Below are positions 15,301 to 30,300 of a stretch of 64,000 nt of DNA, in pieces; position 1 is the first letter of the stretch; each line of letters opens with the position of its first letter. Origin of the DNA: Pectinophora gossypiella (lineage: Eukaryota > Arthropoda > Insecta > Lepidoptera > Gelechiidae); assembly GCF_024362695.1 (NCBI RefSeq), contig NC_065404.1:8410604-8474603 (forward strand). Direction: 5' to 3'. Position numbers and translations under genes: made by a program. A model generated the notes under the pieces. That model searched no databases. It saw only the letters and a list, made by a program, of their open reading frames with translations, and was not told where the DNA came from.

Positions 15301-18300
15301 GGGAGCGCTGAAGGCTCTCACCCGGTACAGCGTTTAAGACAACAGGCCTGAGGGTGCCCAGTTGGGCGCGAACCTCGGCTCTTGAGGAAGGGACGTAGCT
15401 TAGGTACCGTAGAGGTGCACTAAGAAAGGAATTACCGGAATTCCCACGGGAACGGGAATTAGCGGGAAAAATACTTCCACGCGGACGAAGTCGCGGGCAA
15501 AAGCTATCTAGTATACACGAAGTTGCTGTATTTAGTTAATGAGGGGCTTTCCAGACTACGTTCACCAAAAACAATACAGATGGCGTTGTTCAGTTTAAAC
15601 TAAGAAGAATAAAATGTGTTCCGTAAATAAAGTAATTGTTGAAATAATAATGTGTGTAGTTTAGGCAATTACCTAATACATGCAAACATATACATTTTTA
15701 CTTCATTATAATAGTATAGAATAGCGTTTGTAAAATTGTCACATAGATAGATTAGCCCAGTTTGCCGCTTAGGTACCGTTGAATGCAGTCAAATCATTCA
15801 TAATATGATCACACTTCGATCGAAATTCCACTGAGACTAATTAATAATAATAATAAAATAATAATAAAATGTTTTTATTAAAGGTAAAAACCCAATGATT
15901 ACAAAGTTAATAATAATAATATTATTATAAATATTAAATTAAACTTAATGATACGCAACTCTTAACCACTTAAATTTTTCGAAATGCCACTACTGAGTAT
16001 TCCTCTGTAAATAAGATAAGTATTGGAGATGTTATATCAGTCCAATACAAAAATTGTGCCATCGAAAAATATATTATATACATTTCCCAAGTGAAACGGA
16101 TATCCGAGTTCGCAAATCTTTTCTCCGATAACTGAATTTCGAATAACTTATATGGACACTAAGCACAAGTTCCAAGTCTGCGAGATGCAACTCTAACTTT
16201 CATAACTCACTGCTCTCTTCCAATATCAAGACCAATAAATCCTCATGGAAATCTGAATACCTGGGCGAAGACGTAATTTGCGGTAACCAATCCTTTTCTA
16301 CTCATTTATTATGCTCTCAAACCGTCGGTCGCGACTTCTCGACCGTTTATAATAGAAAATTCCCAAGTCAGCTTTCGTTGAAGTCAAAGAGAACTAGTTT
16401 TATCTAGTTTTAAATCCCTGGAGTTATGTAACGTTTTAAATACAATCATTCGGCTCAGATGGTTTTGTGATAAGCATTTAATGATTTAATACATGGCCGT
16501 TATTTGAATCGACGTAATAAAATTGTCAAGTGAGGGGCACGTACAGGTCACACGGGTCCACAATGGTGTTATTGTCGTTTGGTAAAATACGTAAATGTTA
16601 AAGGAGATATTGTTACCATCTTATCTTACCTTATCTGGCATAAAGTGTCCTACTGCTGGCCAAAGGCCTCTCTCCATTTCTTATTTCTTTTTTTGTCGCC
16701 TCCATACAAAGATAACGTGTTTTATGCAAGATTTGGAGATAAAACCTATCCGGAACACGTCTGAGGAGTTATGTTATCAATTCAACGTAATTATCGATTA
16801 AATATAAGGAAACCTGCAAGTAAAAGGTAGTAACATATTTGAAATGTGATATTTGATACCTAACACATACATTGGAGAAAAAATAATCCGGCCTCAGTTT
16901 ATGTCCTCTAGAGGGCGCCACATTGAATTTAGCGTGACGTCACATAGCCTATTACCACCGGACAATCAAGACGTTTCTAGTGACACCTCATTTGTCATTC
17001 TCTAGCAGGTGGTTTATAAGATAGGTTGGAACACACTTGCATACACACATATACATACATAGCGGTAACACATAACCCTCCTTTTTGCTTCGCCGCAGTC
17101 GGGTAAAAGGCGGCGCCCTTACTAAGTTACCGATATCATAATATATATTAGAAATACCAGTCTCGATGGTTGTAATTACCTGCAAAAGAAACATGAATCA
17201 GTTAATATGGATCCTGTTTTAATAAGTATGGCAATGCAAACACAGTTTATCAAAAGAAGGTTCGGGATTTACATAACGCATTAAAATATAATTATAAGCA
17301 TATTTGCATAATTGAATTTATAAGTAGTACTGGGGAAGCTTGCGCGCTACTTACCGCGCAAACTTTACTGAACAGACTTAATATATTGAAGAAACTAAGT
17401 TTTGAATGAAATCTCGTTACAACAGATTAATTTTGTACCAAATAAAACTTAATTACAATAATTCTCATTCTCACAAATTGAATGTTCAAAGAGATGGCGT
17501 CGTCGCGTTATTACTTAGGCAAAATACATTAGGTAAAAAATATAACTTGTCTAAAAAACAAAAGAAGCCAACATTTTTCAAAGATTAAAAGTCTATGAAA
17601 TTTCGTAGGTTAAAACATATTGATGTTTGAAATAGAACGATGAAAGTCTGATAAGTAAAATTGCTTACTATATCACAATACAACAGCACTTTACTGCAGG
17701 CACTTGTAACCAGGTAAATTGCATAGTGCACGATCACTGAACGAAAACATTGTACAGTGAAATTAGCACTTATTGCGGGGCTATTAGGAATATATATATC
17801 ATATGAAATACCAGAGCATGGAACAGTTCCCGCTGAAATTGTAACCGTTGACAGCTAAATTAATTCATGTTTCATTTCCGGCGACGCTAATAAACTGTGT
17901 ATTTGGAAAATGCAACATACTAACAATGTGGAGCATTTATCGTAAACAAACGCGTGAAATATAGGAATCGGTCGCATACAGAAAACACTCCAAAATTCAA
18001 CTTCATTTCTCGCCCGTAAAAATTCTTACCGAATTCAATCTGTACGAAATAATACGTCTATAAAGCTTTCATGCTGAATCGACTGAAAGTTGAAAAGGGT
18101 CATTATAGAAATGCTATAATAACGTGGGTAAGTAAAGGATCGCGTGTGGCGGTCAATTTGTCGGGTCATTTGGGGGCGCTAGTGTGGAATACGGGCCCTA
18201 TTATAAGGGCAATTAAAACTCTAGTGCAGGGCTTCATTTGGCTGATACCGCGATACAGGCCACAGATATCATCAGCTTTTAGTTTGAGGATAATAAATCA

Positions 18301-21300
18301 AAAGCTATCCGCGTATTTGTACTATAATTACATTGTAATTTGTGTTCAATCCCACTTCAATCTATCTAGCCAAGTTAATCACAAACAATCGCATGCGAAA
18401 ACAATACAAACATTTTATATAATGCGTTTAATTTGAATTCAATCGTGGAACCTCATTATTTCGACTTGTTTATTGTAAAGACAAGGGTTCATGTCGTCCG
18501 ACTTTGTCTCGAATAGCTTTGGTCCCGTCTGTGTAAGGAGCGCCACAGGCAGAGTTGACGGTAAATATCCTAGCATAAACACCTCGAAAACGCTTTTCAT
18601 CTAAAGATAAACAGAGTAAGGCGGGGCCAACACAGTTACTACGGCAAGTTAAAGAGAAATTCCACGGAAAACCCACATCACATCGACGCAATAAAGCCTT
18701 ACTTACAGCCCTATAATCTAAAGTTTTATGCTCACGAATCCTTTTATTTGCTCCGTTTTACAACCACTTTCTAAATGGCGAGTAATCAGAGAAGATGCCT
18801 TTACGACAACGACGTAATTAATTTATGAAGTACAAATTGTGGTCAACTTCAATAAAGGTAGGGAAGAAAACAGACAGTGAATTTTCATTACAAAATACAT
18901 TTTAAAACGTGGACCTTAATTAATTTTATCGGCGAAGAAACGATTAAGATGTCAGCCCAATTTCACGCCAAACGGGGTTGTCAACTGCGAGGCACTGAGC
19001 ACTAACAAAGAGATCTCATTTAGCCATCTGATTTATACACGACTAACTGACGGTTTTGCAATTTCACTCTAGCAACACTGGAATACACGAAATGGGCGTC
19101 CCGAACCGACAAAAGGTACAATACCGTTCAATTTGCAAATGAATTAGCGAAGGTAGCTCTATTATTTATATCTGTAGATTCAGTCGTCAGTAAAGTTCAG
19201 AGATTGATATCATAGTCACGCGAGATTACATTCGGAGACAATGTTAATGGATGGATGACTGTTTGCGACGTGAACAGAGTAATCTAGTCGGAGTTTTTCC
19301 TGTGTTGGCAACATACAAAACTTTGACTGACGAATAGAATACCAAATCATTACTCTACAATGATAATAAAATCGTTAAGTTGGTCAAGCATAATAAATAA
19401 ATATACCACAATACACCGTACGAGTAAGTATTGTCTCCAATCAGTCCCTCGGGCGAAATATCGAACAATGTTATGACATTGAAGAGCACTTCGATTACGA
19501 AAACAATGTAGGAACTCGATCTGAATGCTTTCACTACGGTAGAACAACTCTCGACGTTTAGGATGAAATGATAAGTAAGTATCACTTACGCCCCCGCCCG
19601 CTATTGTATCAAAGGGCAGGACAACAAACCAACATTCCGGACAATGGTCAAGCCCACGCGTCACACAAAGAGATGGATGATGGAATATTTACTCTGAAAT
19701 TGTTGCCAACCTGCGAGAATTACGAAAACTTTTCAATATAAATAATGTGAATAATTTACATATACGTCAAAACGTGCCCGTTGCTATGTCGGATTTATTT
19801 TTTGTTTGAAAGCAGAACAATATTCTTCCGCTTTACGATGCGATATCACAATTTTCAATAATCACTATCACAGAACAGAGAAGGTCGATTTTGGTTTTGT
19901 TTTCATGAACATTTCGACACGCCGAATATTTCTGATGACGTCATCAGATTTATTAAAATTAACAAAACAAATCGAACTTATCTATTCTGCGATAGTGATT
20001 ATAATGCCATATAAAACTGTAGAACTGACAATGCGTTCGATGTGGATAAATTTTGGTCTACTTTAATTACTTTATGGTGACAGGTTACCAGTCTTTCGCC
20101 GGGGGATAGTCGTCTCATACTGAAGACGAGACTGTTAAAAATGTCTTGTAAAATTACATTAAGTACAGTATAATTGTAGCTTGGTAATATATAGGTTTTC
20201 TAAACGTCTATAACATGAGTACGTTGTAAATAATACGTTCCAGATGGTGGTGTAACGAAAGGGCACGTTGTGGTACATTTACCCGAGATGAGCCACCATA
20301 ATAAAAACGCGCACTTTACACGCGACCGATGAAGAATGCGAACACAACCGCAAACACCCTGCTGTTTGTCGCTTTAATAATATATCCCATCAAAACATAT
20401 TACTTATACCTCCAGCTTAATTTTCAATATTAAACGATCAAGAACTATCTTATATTGAGAATGTTGTGTGCACTTAAAGTTGGCTTACGTGTCAGTCTGA
20501 TTTGATGTAACTTTTAACTCTTATATAAGCTGTAGATGTTAATGTTAGCCTTGACAAATTCTCTAAGTGAAATTGGAAATTATTAAAACCGTCTCGCGTT
20601 CGTTTCCTTCTATTGCTTGTCTGGAATAAATTGCTGTGGGCGAAAAAGTCTGTGTGTTACGTGTAAGTTCTTTTTAAGGTTGCATGCCCAAAGAGTAAAA
20701 AACGGGATCCTATTACTAAGACTCCGCTGCTGTCCGTCCGTCTGTCACCAAGCTGTATCTAGTGAACCGTAATAGGCATACAAAGTCATATGAAGTTGAA
20801 ATTTTCATAGATGATGTATTTCTGTTGCCGCTGTAACAATAATATACTAAAAAACAGAATAAAACAAATATTTAAGAGGACTCCCATACAACAAACTTTG
20901 CTGTGATTTTTTTTTGCTGGTCGATATTAAAACGACTACAGGTCGACGCTTGAAATATTCAAAGAATATTTAGTTATATATTCACTTTAAAAATAAATAA
21001 TTAAGTTAATATTTAAAAGGGGCTCCGATACATAATGATACAGACTCGCATCAGTTCGTATATTTCAAGACACTTTTCAAATAACAATTTTAAGAATTTG
21101 TCATGCGCAGAACGATAAGCTTTGATACTGCGCGAAAAGATGAAATACCTACACACAGACCTCTACTTCAATTAAGTCGAGATCAATACTTGTAATAGTT
21201 CGACAACAGACACCACATCAAAGTTCTCGATATATTCAATTCACAAAGCTAGCAATTAAACAAGTTCAGCTTTATATTAGGTGAGTGTGCGGCTCGAAAG

Positions 21301-24300
21301 ATATAAAATCTTCATTAATGGAAAAATACACCTTCTTTTGAGTGACCCACGAGTGGATTTCTACAAGACCACTTAAAAACATGTATACACGCCTATTCGC
21401 GAAGGTGTATGTCAGAATGGTAGTAAGTGGAATTCCGTGGGCTCTGCCTACCCCGACGGGATAGGCGTGATCTTATGCATGTGCACGCCTATTTCTCATT
21501 GTGGTAGGCAGAGAAGGAGACACTACGATCCTAACACATCACTTTCAATTCTACTCTCATGTACATCTTCATTTTAATCTGGCATTTCTTTAAAACATCA
21601 GGTATATTCACTGCTAAAAGAAACGACTTTGAAAAAAATAGTGATCGGCACATTTAACACCCGGAATAAAAATAAACTCCTGCTCCTGATTTGCATGTCA
21701 GTCGATTGCGTAACTTTTTTACAATAAGATACCCATTGACATTCAGAAATTTACCTTTGAACAGTTTTAAGACAGTAATTAAACAGAAACTTTGTGAAAA
21801 GGTTATTATAAATAAGGCTAGTGATTATTTAGAAGATATGAATGCATGGGATTAACTGTCTGGGATCTGATATTAGGCAGCTTTTCTCAATTGTATAACA
21901 ATATTTTATGTTTTTTTGTTAAATAACGTCTAGGGCCCTGTGCCGAGTTTTTTCTTGCAGCTTCTTTTCCCCGGCTATACACTCTATACAGGTTGTGAGA
22001 AGCTGCATTAGTTTTAGGCGGATAAGACGTTCGTTATATAAAAAAATACGATTCAAAGTTCAACTATTACCTACGAAATAAAGACATTTTTGAATTGGAA
22101 TTTAAATTTGACTACATACCTACTTACTGAGGTAAACAAACAGTAGCCCCGGCTCGGTCCCGACCGAGCTGGCATGAACCATGAACTATAATAACTCTGA
22201 CACAAGAGTTGATAAGATTGGTCACTGCTCTCACAACAGTCACAACCCACACGGAAGAAGAAGACCTCAAGAAAACAAAAAGAAACAGCCATCTTTATTA
22301 CTTTCAGGTAAATTGGAAACAGACCAACCCTCTTCGAATGCTAATTCAGAAACGTTCAAGCATTTCATAGACTTGGTATTGGCAAGCGTACAGTATCTAC
22401 GAGATAGCTGTACTTGGGCACAGCAGGCAGAACACAATACCGGATGAATGAACACCTGTCGCCCAGCGTCGCGCCATCGCGCGTGCCCACTGCGAACGTC
22501 GCTCTAATGATATAGAGCCTGCACCGCCGGCACTAATGGTAGCACCCGTTTATTATAAAGTATCGTCCGTAATAACACACTGCTGCTGCTGCGACGTTCC
22601 ATGTAATGCTCTCAAATTATTATCCAATACTACATATTTATTAGTAACGCATTGCCATTTAATAAATTACATGAACAAGCTTCTCTATTAAAACGGACTC
22701 GACGCGGCTCTGCAATCTATCGGTCCCATTGTTCCCGTCATATAGTAGATAAATCTGTCCTTTAACTCTTTTGAACTCAACCGCATAAGCGGTCCCTTCT
22801 GTCGGAGACCCGCCGACCACATGTAGTTACTAGTGGCCCAATTTAAGCATTGTCAAAAGCACGAGTTCACCGAGAATTTCGAGATCGGGAAATTGGTTCA
22901 GCCCGTAGTAGCGAAAACGCGAGCGAACGCGATGGGACACTTTCATTACAGCAATGTCCGGAGCTACCGGTTCAATGTCCGGTCTGCTCTATTTTTATCC
23001 CACACTAGCTCGACGTCAGTTCGTCCATACTGCACACGTGTTCCCGACGAAACAATGCGAAGCGCCTGTTTCCAATAAACTGACCTTTCAGTGAAAAATG
23101 GATAAATGCAAGTTTAACCGACAACATCGTAACACGTTTTCCGAGCCGCGAAAAAAAAGGTATCCGAGAATATTTTTGAATTTTTCGATTCAGCGATTCC
23201 TGAAATAGGAACAGTGACGGAGAGGACAAAGGGGATAATAAAATCTCTCAGGACGAGGGTCCGCCAGATTATCTGAAAGGTACTTACGTGTCACCTATCC
23301 TGTTGCATTTGGTTTAAGAGATTTATAAGTTACGAATGAAGAAAAATGTGGTCCACCACAACGAATATTTTATCATATTCGTCGGATACATAATAATTTC
23401 AGAAGAAGTAGGATATTTAAAATGTTAAACAGATATAGATACAAGCAATAGTATCAATAATTTCTCGTAAAAGTTGAACTCACAGAAAGCACTCCAGCCG
23501 GACAGTCTAAACTAATTATGGGTTTCAAACACGTATCAGAGAGACTCGGTTAATGAAGCCATTCAAGTAATTATCCAGCAGCTAGATGCATCGCTATAAT
23601 GACGCCTCACCATACGGAGACTTAAGCCGGAAAACTACATCAAACACCACTTTCAGACTTTTACACTTGAGTAAGTTTCGTATCTTTTTTACAATTAGCC
23701 GGTTTCAGAAGATGAAAGATAGTAAATGTTAGTAAATACAATACTTATGGAAAAGCATTGAAGCGGGGAAGTATGTAGAAGGTATGAAATTAGTGTCATG
23801 AAATTACATAAGTAGATTATGACAGTAAAGATTTTTAAATACATACAAATACGGCTCAAACCTCGACTACGGGAAATAAAAGCCATATTAAAAATTTTAA
23901 GCTAAAGCAACCTTGTGCCGATATGCCGACCGAATTTAATATTTAGCTGCCTACATCGACCTCGGAAGGGAAATTATTTGAGTAAAGCATAAAGGCGAAG
24001 ATAGGCAATTTGTCTGTAAAAGGAAGCGAATGCAAAGTTTGCGCGTTGACTGCGCTGAAATCAATAACTTGGTCTGTCTGTTCCGTTCGTCTCCGCCAAG
24101 ACGCGTCAGATCGCGGCCCCCGTCAAAACGATTCCAAATAAACCGCACTCGTAAAATAAACAATAACAAACGTTTTATGATAAATTCGTTTTCGTTTACA
24201 ATTCTATCACCGTACGTTTTTTATGGTGTTTAAAAACGTACGCGTGGTTATGTTTGTTTATTTTATCTGACGCTAATTATTTCCGATTGTAACATCTCTA

Positions 24301-27300
24301 TTATATTTTCCTCTACTCATCTTTTATAAGTTAGAGTATAACTTAAACAAACACCAAACGCTGTTAGCGTGAAAGAGTGAGTCTAAAATGACTTCTCATT
24401 ATTCACTTATTGTATGCAAAACATTGGAATAAAATAGAATCTGCACCGCACTTTAATACTCCATACTATTCCAATTCGGTTGAAAAGCTTCGGTGCCTAA
24501 AACTAGTAAGAACTAAAGAACATGTATCTTTTTGTTTCGTATCTACTTACACCCGAAAAACGTTACGTCTTTGACCAAACGGGTGAAAATAAGTTGCACC
24601 CTGCAGCAGAGAGCGCAAATGACTGAGTACTTACGTTCCATGAGAGAACTAAAAAAGAAAAAGTGTAGGTATTGCTAAGTAACATAAGAGTTCAAGACAC
24701 GGGCAAGTGGAACTCTGTGGACGAAGAACTTCCTAAACTCATCAGCCGGCCCGCGCACGCCACCGTTTCTGAGGAAACTTTCTTATTGCTATAACTTCCC
24801 GCTGCTATACCATAATAACGATTTTCTAGCTCTGGATACGATTTATTTACTTACCGGAAAACTTAACCTGTACCTAGAGGAAAAACTAGAACTAGAAAAA
24901 ACAAGTTTTTACGACCTAAAGCGACGAAGGCATTGTTCTTTTCGACTAAAGGCGACGACTCGACGATTATAGTTTAATTAAGAATATTAAACTGCTATTT
25001 ATTCGTAAAGGATCGCTAGATAAATTTGATCAAAGGGATGTCCTTAAAAAGGTTTGGTACGATCTACTATGGACCGGCGCGCTTGTATAAAACAACTGAT
25101 GAATGTGCAGGAAACAAGATAAATGTAAGGATCGAAGCAAATGGACTTTCATGATCTGCTTACCCTGCCGGTGGGAAATAGGCGTAAGTTTCTATATGCA
25201 GGAACGCTACAGGTACTGAAATATAATATAAATGTGAGAGATTGCTAAGAAAACTTACGTGTAGCCTGTGACGTAAGAGATATGTTTCATAATTACCTAC
25301 CTCAACCCATGCAGAGTTCGCACGTAACTGAAGTAGACAGGAGGTACTTACGTAGAGCTCCCGACACGTCTCTCGTATACGTCTCAAAAGGGCGTTTTGC
25401 TAAGAGAATGCGTGCGACTCACGCCAACTTCGAATATAAAATCGCTCCCCCAACCCATCCTATTTCATACCTACAGCGTGCAACCCTTATTCCATGACAG
25501 CTCTCTCGAAGGAGAAAATTGGTCTGAAAAACTTACTTCGAGACTTTTACAAGGGGAGCTCAAACAAGGTAGGTATCTAAACAAAAGAAAAATATGCATG
25601 CACAACTACATGGAATACAAATGACGATAATTTTTCAACAAACCAAACTTAGACAAAGAGTAAATGCTCCATTTACAGGGCAAAGAAAAATGAATGAGAA
25701 TGAACAAGAAGGACAAAATTGCATAATTTCCAAGCCAGTATTTAATGAGTGAAAAAACAGGGATGGCAAAGTGCATTTTCAACCACATTACTCGGAAGAT
25801 GGAGGCAATTTGCCGAGAAAAGATTTTACATGGGCGCAATGCACAACCGACGACAAAGCGGAGGTAATAAACCTTGTTTCACTTCACCGGAACGAAAACA
25901 CAAACAAAGGCCATTTTCAAGAGACACATCCGTCGTTTCTCATTTATAGAGAATTACTTTTGAGAAACTTTACCTATACTAAAATGGTGTATTATAATAA
26001 TCCTATACATACAAATAGAAAATATTATCTTCACGATTTAAAGGTACAATCTGTTCTGGTAATATAGCTGGAAGAACTCTCATTTTGAGGTCGCATTCGA
26101 TCCCAGTACGGGCCTAAACGAATGGTTTACCAATTCATGTACTCAGCGGTGAAGGAAAACATCGTGAGAAAAGCAACATTCGGAGTTAAGTGACTAACTA
26201 GTATTGAGCTGGGTTTCCCTTTACAGTTTGAAGGTCAAACAGGCAGTCACTTCTGTATTAAACCGGACCTGTCAAATCTTCATGTTAGGTGAGGCTAGGA
26301 TATGATTTAAAGATACAATCTGTAACTGCAAGTTGTATTTTCATGGCTTGTGGCTCTTCACATTCCCATAAAGTAAACATTTATAAGTAGGTCTTGTAAA
26401 CATTCGTTTGGATTATGAGATATGGTCATCCACCATGCTCAGTTAAGAGACCACCTTGAATTGATTATAACTTTTCAGTGTCTACTTTTACACAGTAGAG
26501 GATGTATTTACAATCATTTGAGAACTTTTACTAAAACCTAATGCACTCAAAGTTATGGCTTGATCTCTCAATGGAGGCGCACATGGGCTTATGGGTGTGA
26601 AATGCGTCCCTCTATCCTTTCATGGACACTAAACTAATGCTCAGTCTAGTATCCAACGTTATGGGTGATAAAAGCCGTATTTCAGCTGTTTACTGTCTCT
26701 TTTACTGGCCAAAATAATGATATATCTCATAAAAAACTTATGGTAAAGAACAAGCTTGAAAAGCTTGCAAAGGCGCGTTACATAAAGCGTTATAAAAATA
26801 AATCCAGTTTTCATGAATATTATTAATAGCCGAGCTAAAAACATTTTTATTTAGACTCCTTAATAAAACCTCGCATGCAACAGAGAATAAATTGTATAGG
26901 ATACAAATTGCGGCAAGTACCCCAGGGGACTCAACTAGTAACACTTTAAGTTTAGCACGGAGCAAAACGTAAATTCAGTACTTTACGGGCCGAGGGTCGT
27001 TACGTTACTGAAGCAACTCATTTATTATGCGGTCAACTTGCATGTTATGTAATCATTTAAAAAACCTTAAGCCTATTACGGCCATTTTAAACTTATTGTG
27101 CAGTATTTTTTACATTCTGAGTATGCAACGAACTTGCAGCCGTCAATATAATTTGGGCCCCAAAATAGACATACCTAATGGATGACCAGTAGACGCAAAA
27201 TATAATCAATCAATATTATTATCTACCAATCTTGCCATCAGCAGTCGGAAAGAAATGGGAAATGAATAGAAATAGAAAAATGACTGTTCAGCGGCATTAA

Positions 27301-30300
27301 AAAAAACGATTGTCATTGTTGTCGAAAACCAAAGATTGGGTAGCCGTAGTATAGGAAACTTGCTTGTACGTCGGTATATATAACAAAGAGATACCATTGA
27401 AAATAATTCCCATACATACTCAGAACTTCTAACGAGCGATAAACTAGGTCGTACGAGACAACAATGGCGGCCAATCAAAACTTTGGCACTTGCGTTACCC
27501 TCAAACAGGCTATCAGTGCACAAATGGCTGGGAACTCTATTAACACACACGTGGTGACCGCACTACAAGCAAACAGGTTGAATATAAGTCATTACACAGT
27601 AAAATCCAGCGGTTTCCTAGATAGAACAGAATCTACTAACCAACGATCAATCCTATCAATGATAATCTCCACCATCATCGCGTCGAAGCAGCTTTCTAAA
27701 CAACCTAGTCCCGATTTCCCCGATTCGAAATGTGACAGAGAACTCAACATGGCACTAAACTATCGCTGGGATTTTTATATTTTCTCAATACTACACCCCT
27801 GCCTCCCTTACACCAGCGACATAAATATACTATGAGAAGAATCCTTAGATCTTTTATGAAGAAATCTTGTGCTCTTGGCACGTAAAGTGTAGATTTCGAG
27901 ACAACGCCACTGCGGATGCGTTCACTGCATTTGACAGCAACGTAGGCACTGTAGAAACGTGAATTAAACTTTCTTCTTGCCCTCAAGCTTTATACCAAGA
28001 AAGAGGAAGGATGCTAAGTTTAATTACTTGGTTCCCAAGAAGTTTAAAACACGTATCCTCAATTTCTGAGAATAGCTGTGCTCACTAAATGAATATTAAA
28101 ATCAGAAAGTAGGTAAGAAATGAAGTACGTTCCTACCTATCCTCTGAGTGACGATTTACAACGATTACCTATTATACAATAAACTAAACAGCAAAGCGGA
28201 GATCCAGAATTAATAAATAATCCACCTTTAGGAACATCCGATCCTCAACGAATCAAGATCTCTTTAGGATACACTTGGAAATTTAAATGTGCTGATGCTG
28301 CGGACTTCAATCCCCTGCGACCCATCGCTGAATGTAATATTCCAGCAGATTCACTGCTTACTCGCTCGTCAAGCCCCCAGGACTCGGGTTACCGCTACTA
28401 TGAAGCTAGGAAATGTCTTTATACTTATATGTATAAAGTTCCACTTCGACAATATAAAATGTACTTGGCAGGATGCCCGTCGCTTTTAGGTACGTTTTTG
28501 TATCAATATATATTTTTTACACCGTGCACTATTTTCATTCCGAATCGCTTTAAATGTCACAATATCCCTTCAACAAATAAATACAGATTTGAGCCCCAGA
28601 GTTTTTGATAGCGCACGTTTTGTATCATTCGGTGGTATTGACAACAATGCAACCTGTCCCGCGCTCATACAAGCGGTTATTGGAGGGTCGCTGGGTTTCA
28701 ATAATAAAATCGTTATTATTGATTTTAGTGTCGAGAACAATCAAACCGAAAGCCATGTCGCCGGCGGCTAAATCGGCGACATCCGCCCGTGTCTGCTACT
28801 CTCCCTAACGTGATTTATGACATACAGATTTGAAGGATCCACTCAACATTGAGACGTACTCGACGCGTAATATTCTAATACTGACCCATTTGTCTAAACA
28901 ATTTGTTTTTGATTGATTTAATCACGTTCGTGACGCGCTCACGACAAGTGAAACAAAACTGGTCGTTAGGACGTCCGCATAAAGTTGTTAGCGTCAATTT
29001 GCGTTGTCAAACATGCCTTGTTAGCCGTATTGTGGCCATTCCGCTTGCTAATTTCCCTTGTTAATACCACTATTTCGGGCATAGCATTAGTTATTCAAAG
29101 AGCATTTGCGTCGTATCTAGTAATAAGTAGAGCCCGGCGGTGTTCCCGCCTGCGTCGCCACTCCTGCTACCCCATGCAACTGCAATGCGGAACCAGAACT
29201 ATATTTCATTTTTGGAATGCGAAACGGTCGCATTAAATCGCTTCTATTGTTAAAATACTATTTTATGACAAGCTTAACGAGCCGTGCTGTCGTATCCTCA
29301 GAAAGCACGCTCGTATGTATCTGTGCTTAGCCGCAAGGGTATCGTAAAATGAAAGTCAAAAGTGACATTTATTTTCAAACAAATTGAAATCGTGATTTAT
29401 TTTTTTAAGTCGAGGATTAAAAAAACAAATAGCTTAACGTGCTTTAAATGAAATCAAGTAAGAAGCACAGATATTACATGAGTAGAAAGGTTCCCAATAT
29501 AGATTTCAAGGGAATAACAAAATGACCTAATACTTCGTTCTAATAAACCCCAATTTAACCTTCGAAAATTATATCGATAAGCTGTTTATAGGCGAAATAT
29601 CTAGACTATAGAAGACATGTATGGAATTAGCACAACTCGGTGAGTCCACATTGAATGTTTGTTCAATTTTCAATAAGATTGTATCCCCATTGGCAACTCC
29701 ATTCGGAATTTGAAAGCTAGCTATTTTCTTCTCATACGTACTCATATTGAGACTTGTTCAATTACGTTCACAAACAGAATTAACTGTAACTCAATGAATT
29801 CACGTAGGATATCTTTCCACGTGCTGTTACTAAAGTATCTACATATTGATATTGGCAGTTTATTATTAGGTTACTGTTCAATGCGAGACACTTATAAGGC
29901 ACGAGGAATTCATTAAAAACATTATAGAATGGAAGATAGAAGGAAAGAGAGGAAGGGAAAGACCAAGACGAGCTTACAAGGAACAAATTAAAGAGAAGGT
30001 AAACGTTGTGTTTTAAAAAGCAGTCAAAGAATTGGCCTTTGACAGACTCGAATGGAGAATGCTATACCGACAAGAGCGTGTCTCTTAAGTTAATGATGAT
30101 GTTCAATACGGTAGAGAAGCTAATGTTTCTAATATAATTTACATACGCATTCATATACATAAAAGGTCGAATTGGTCGCACTAGATGATAACCGGACCAA
30201 GAGAGATTTATTTGACGCACAACTTGACATTTGATCAAAAAAATGCTTAATGTAGCAACACAACAATCAATTCCAAAGATTTATTTACTGTCCGAAATAC

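Noticed and set aside
18071..18436. Open frame of 121 codons, plus strand
   Set aside because: No domain and low-complexity composition; expected by chance in tens of kb of intron.
27206..27835. Overlapping frames of 114 and 123 codons on opposite strands
   Set aside because: No domain on either strand; neither starts or ends at plausible splice sites.
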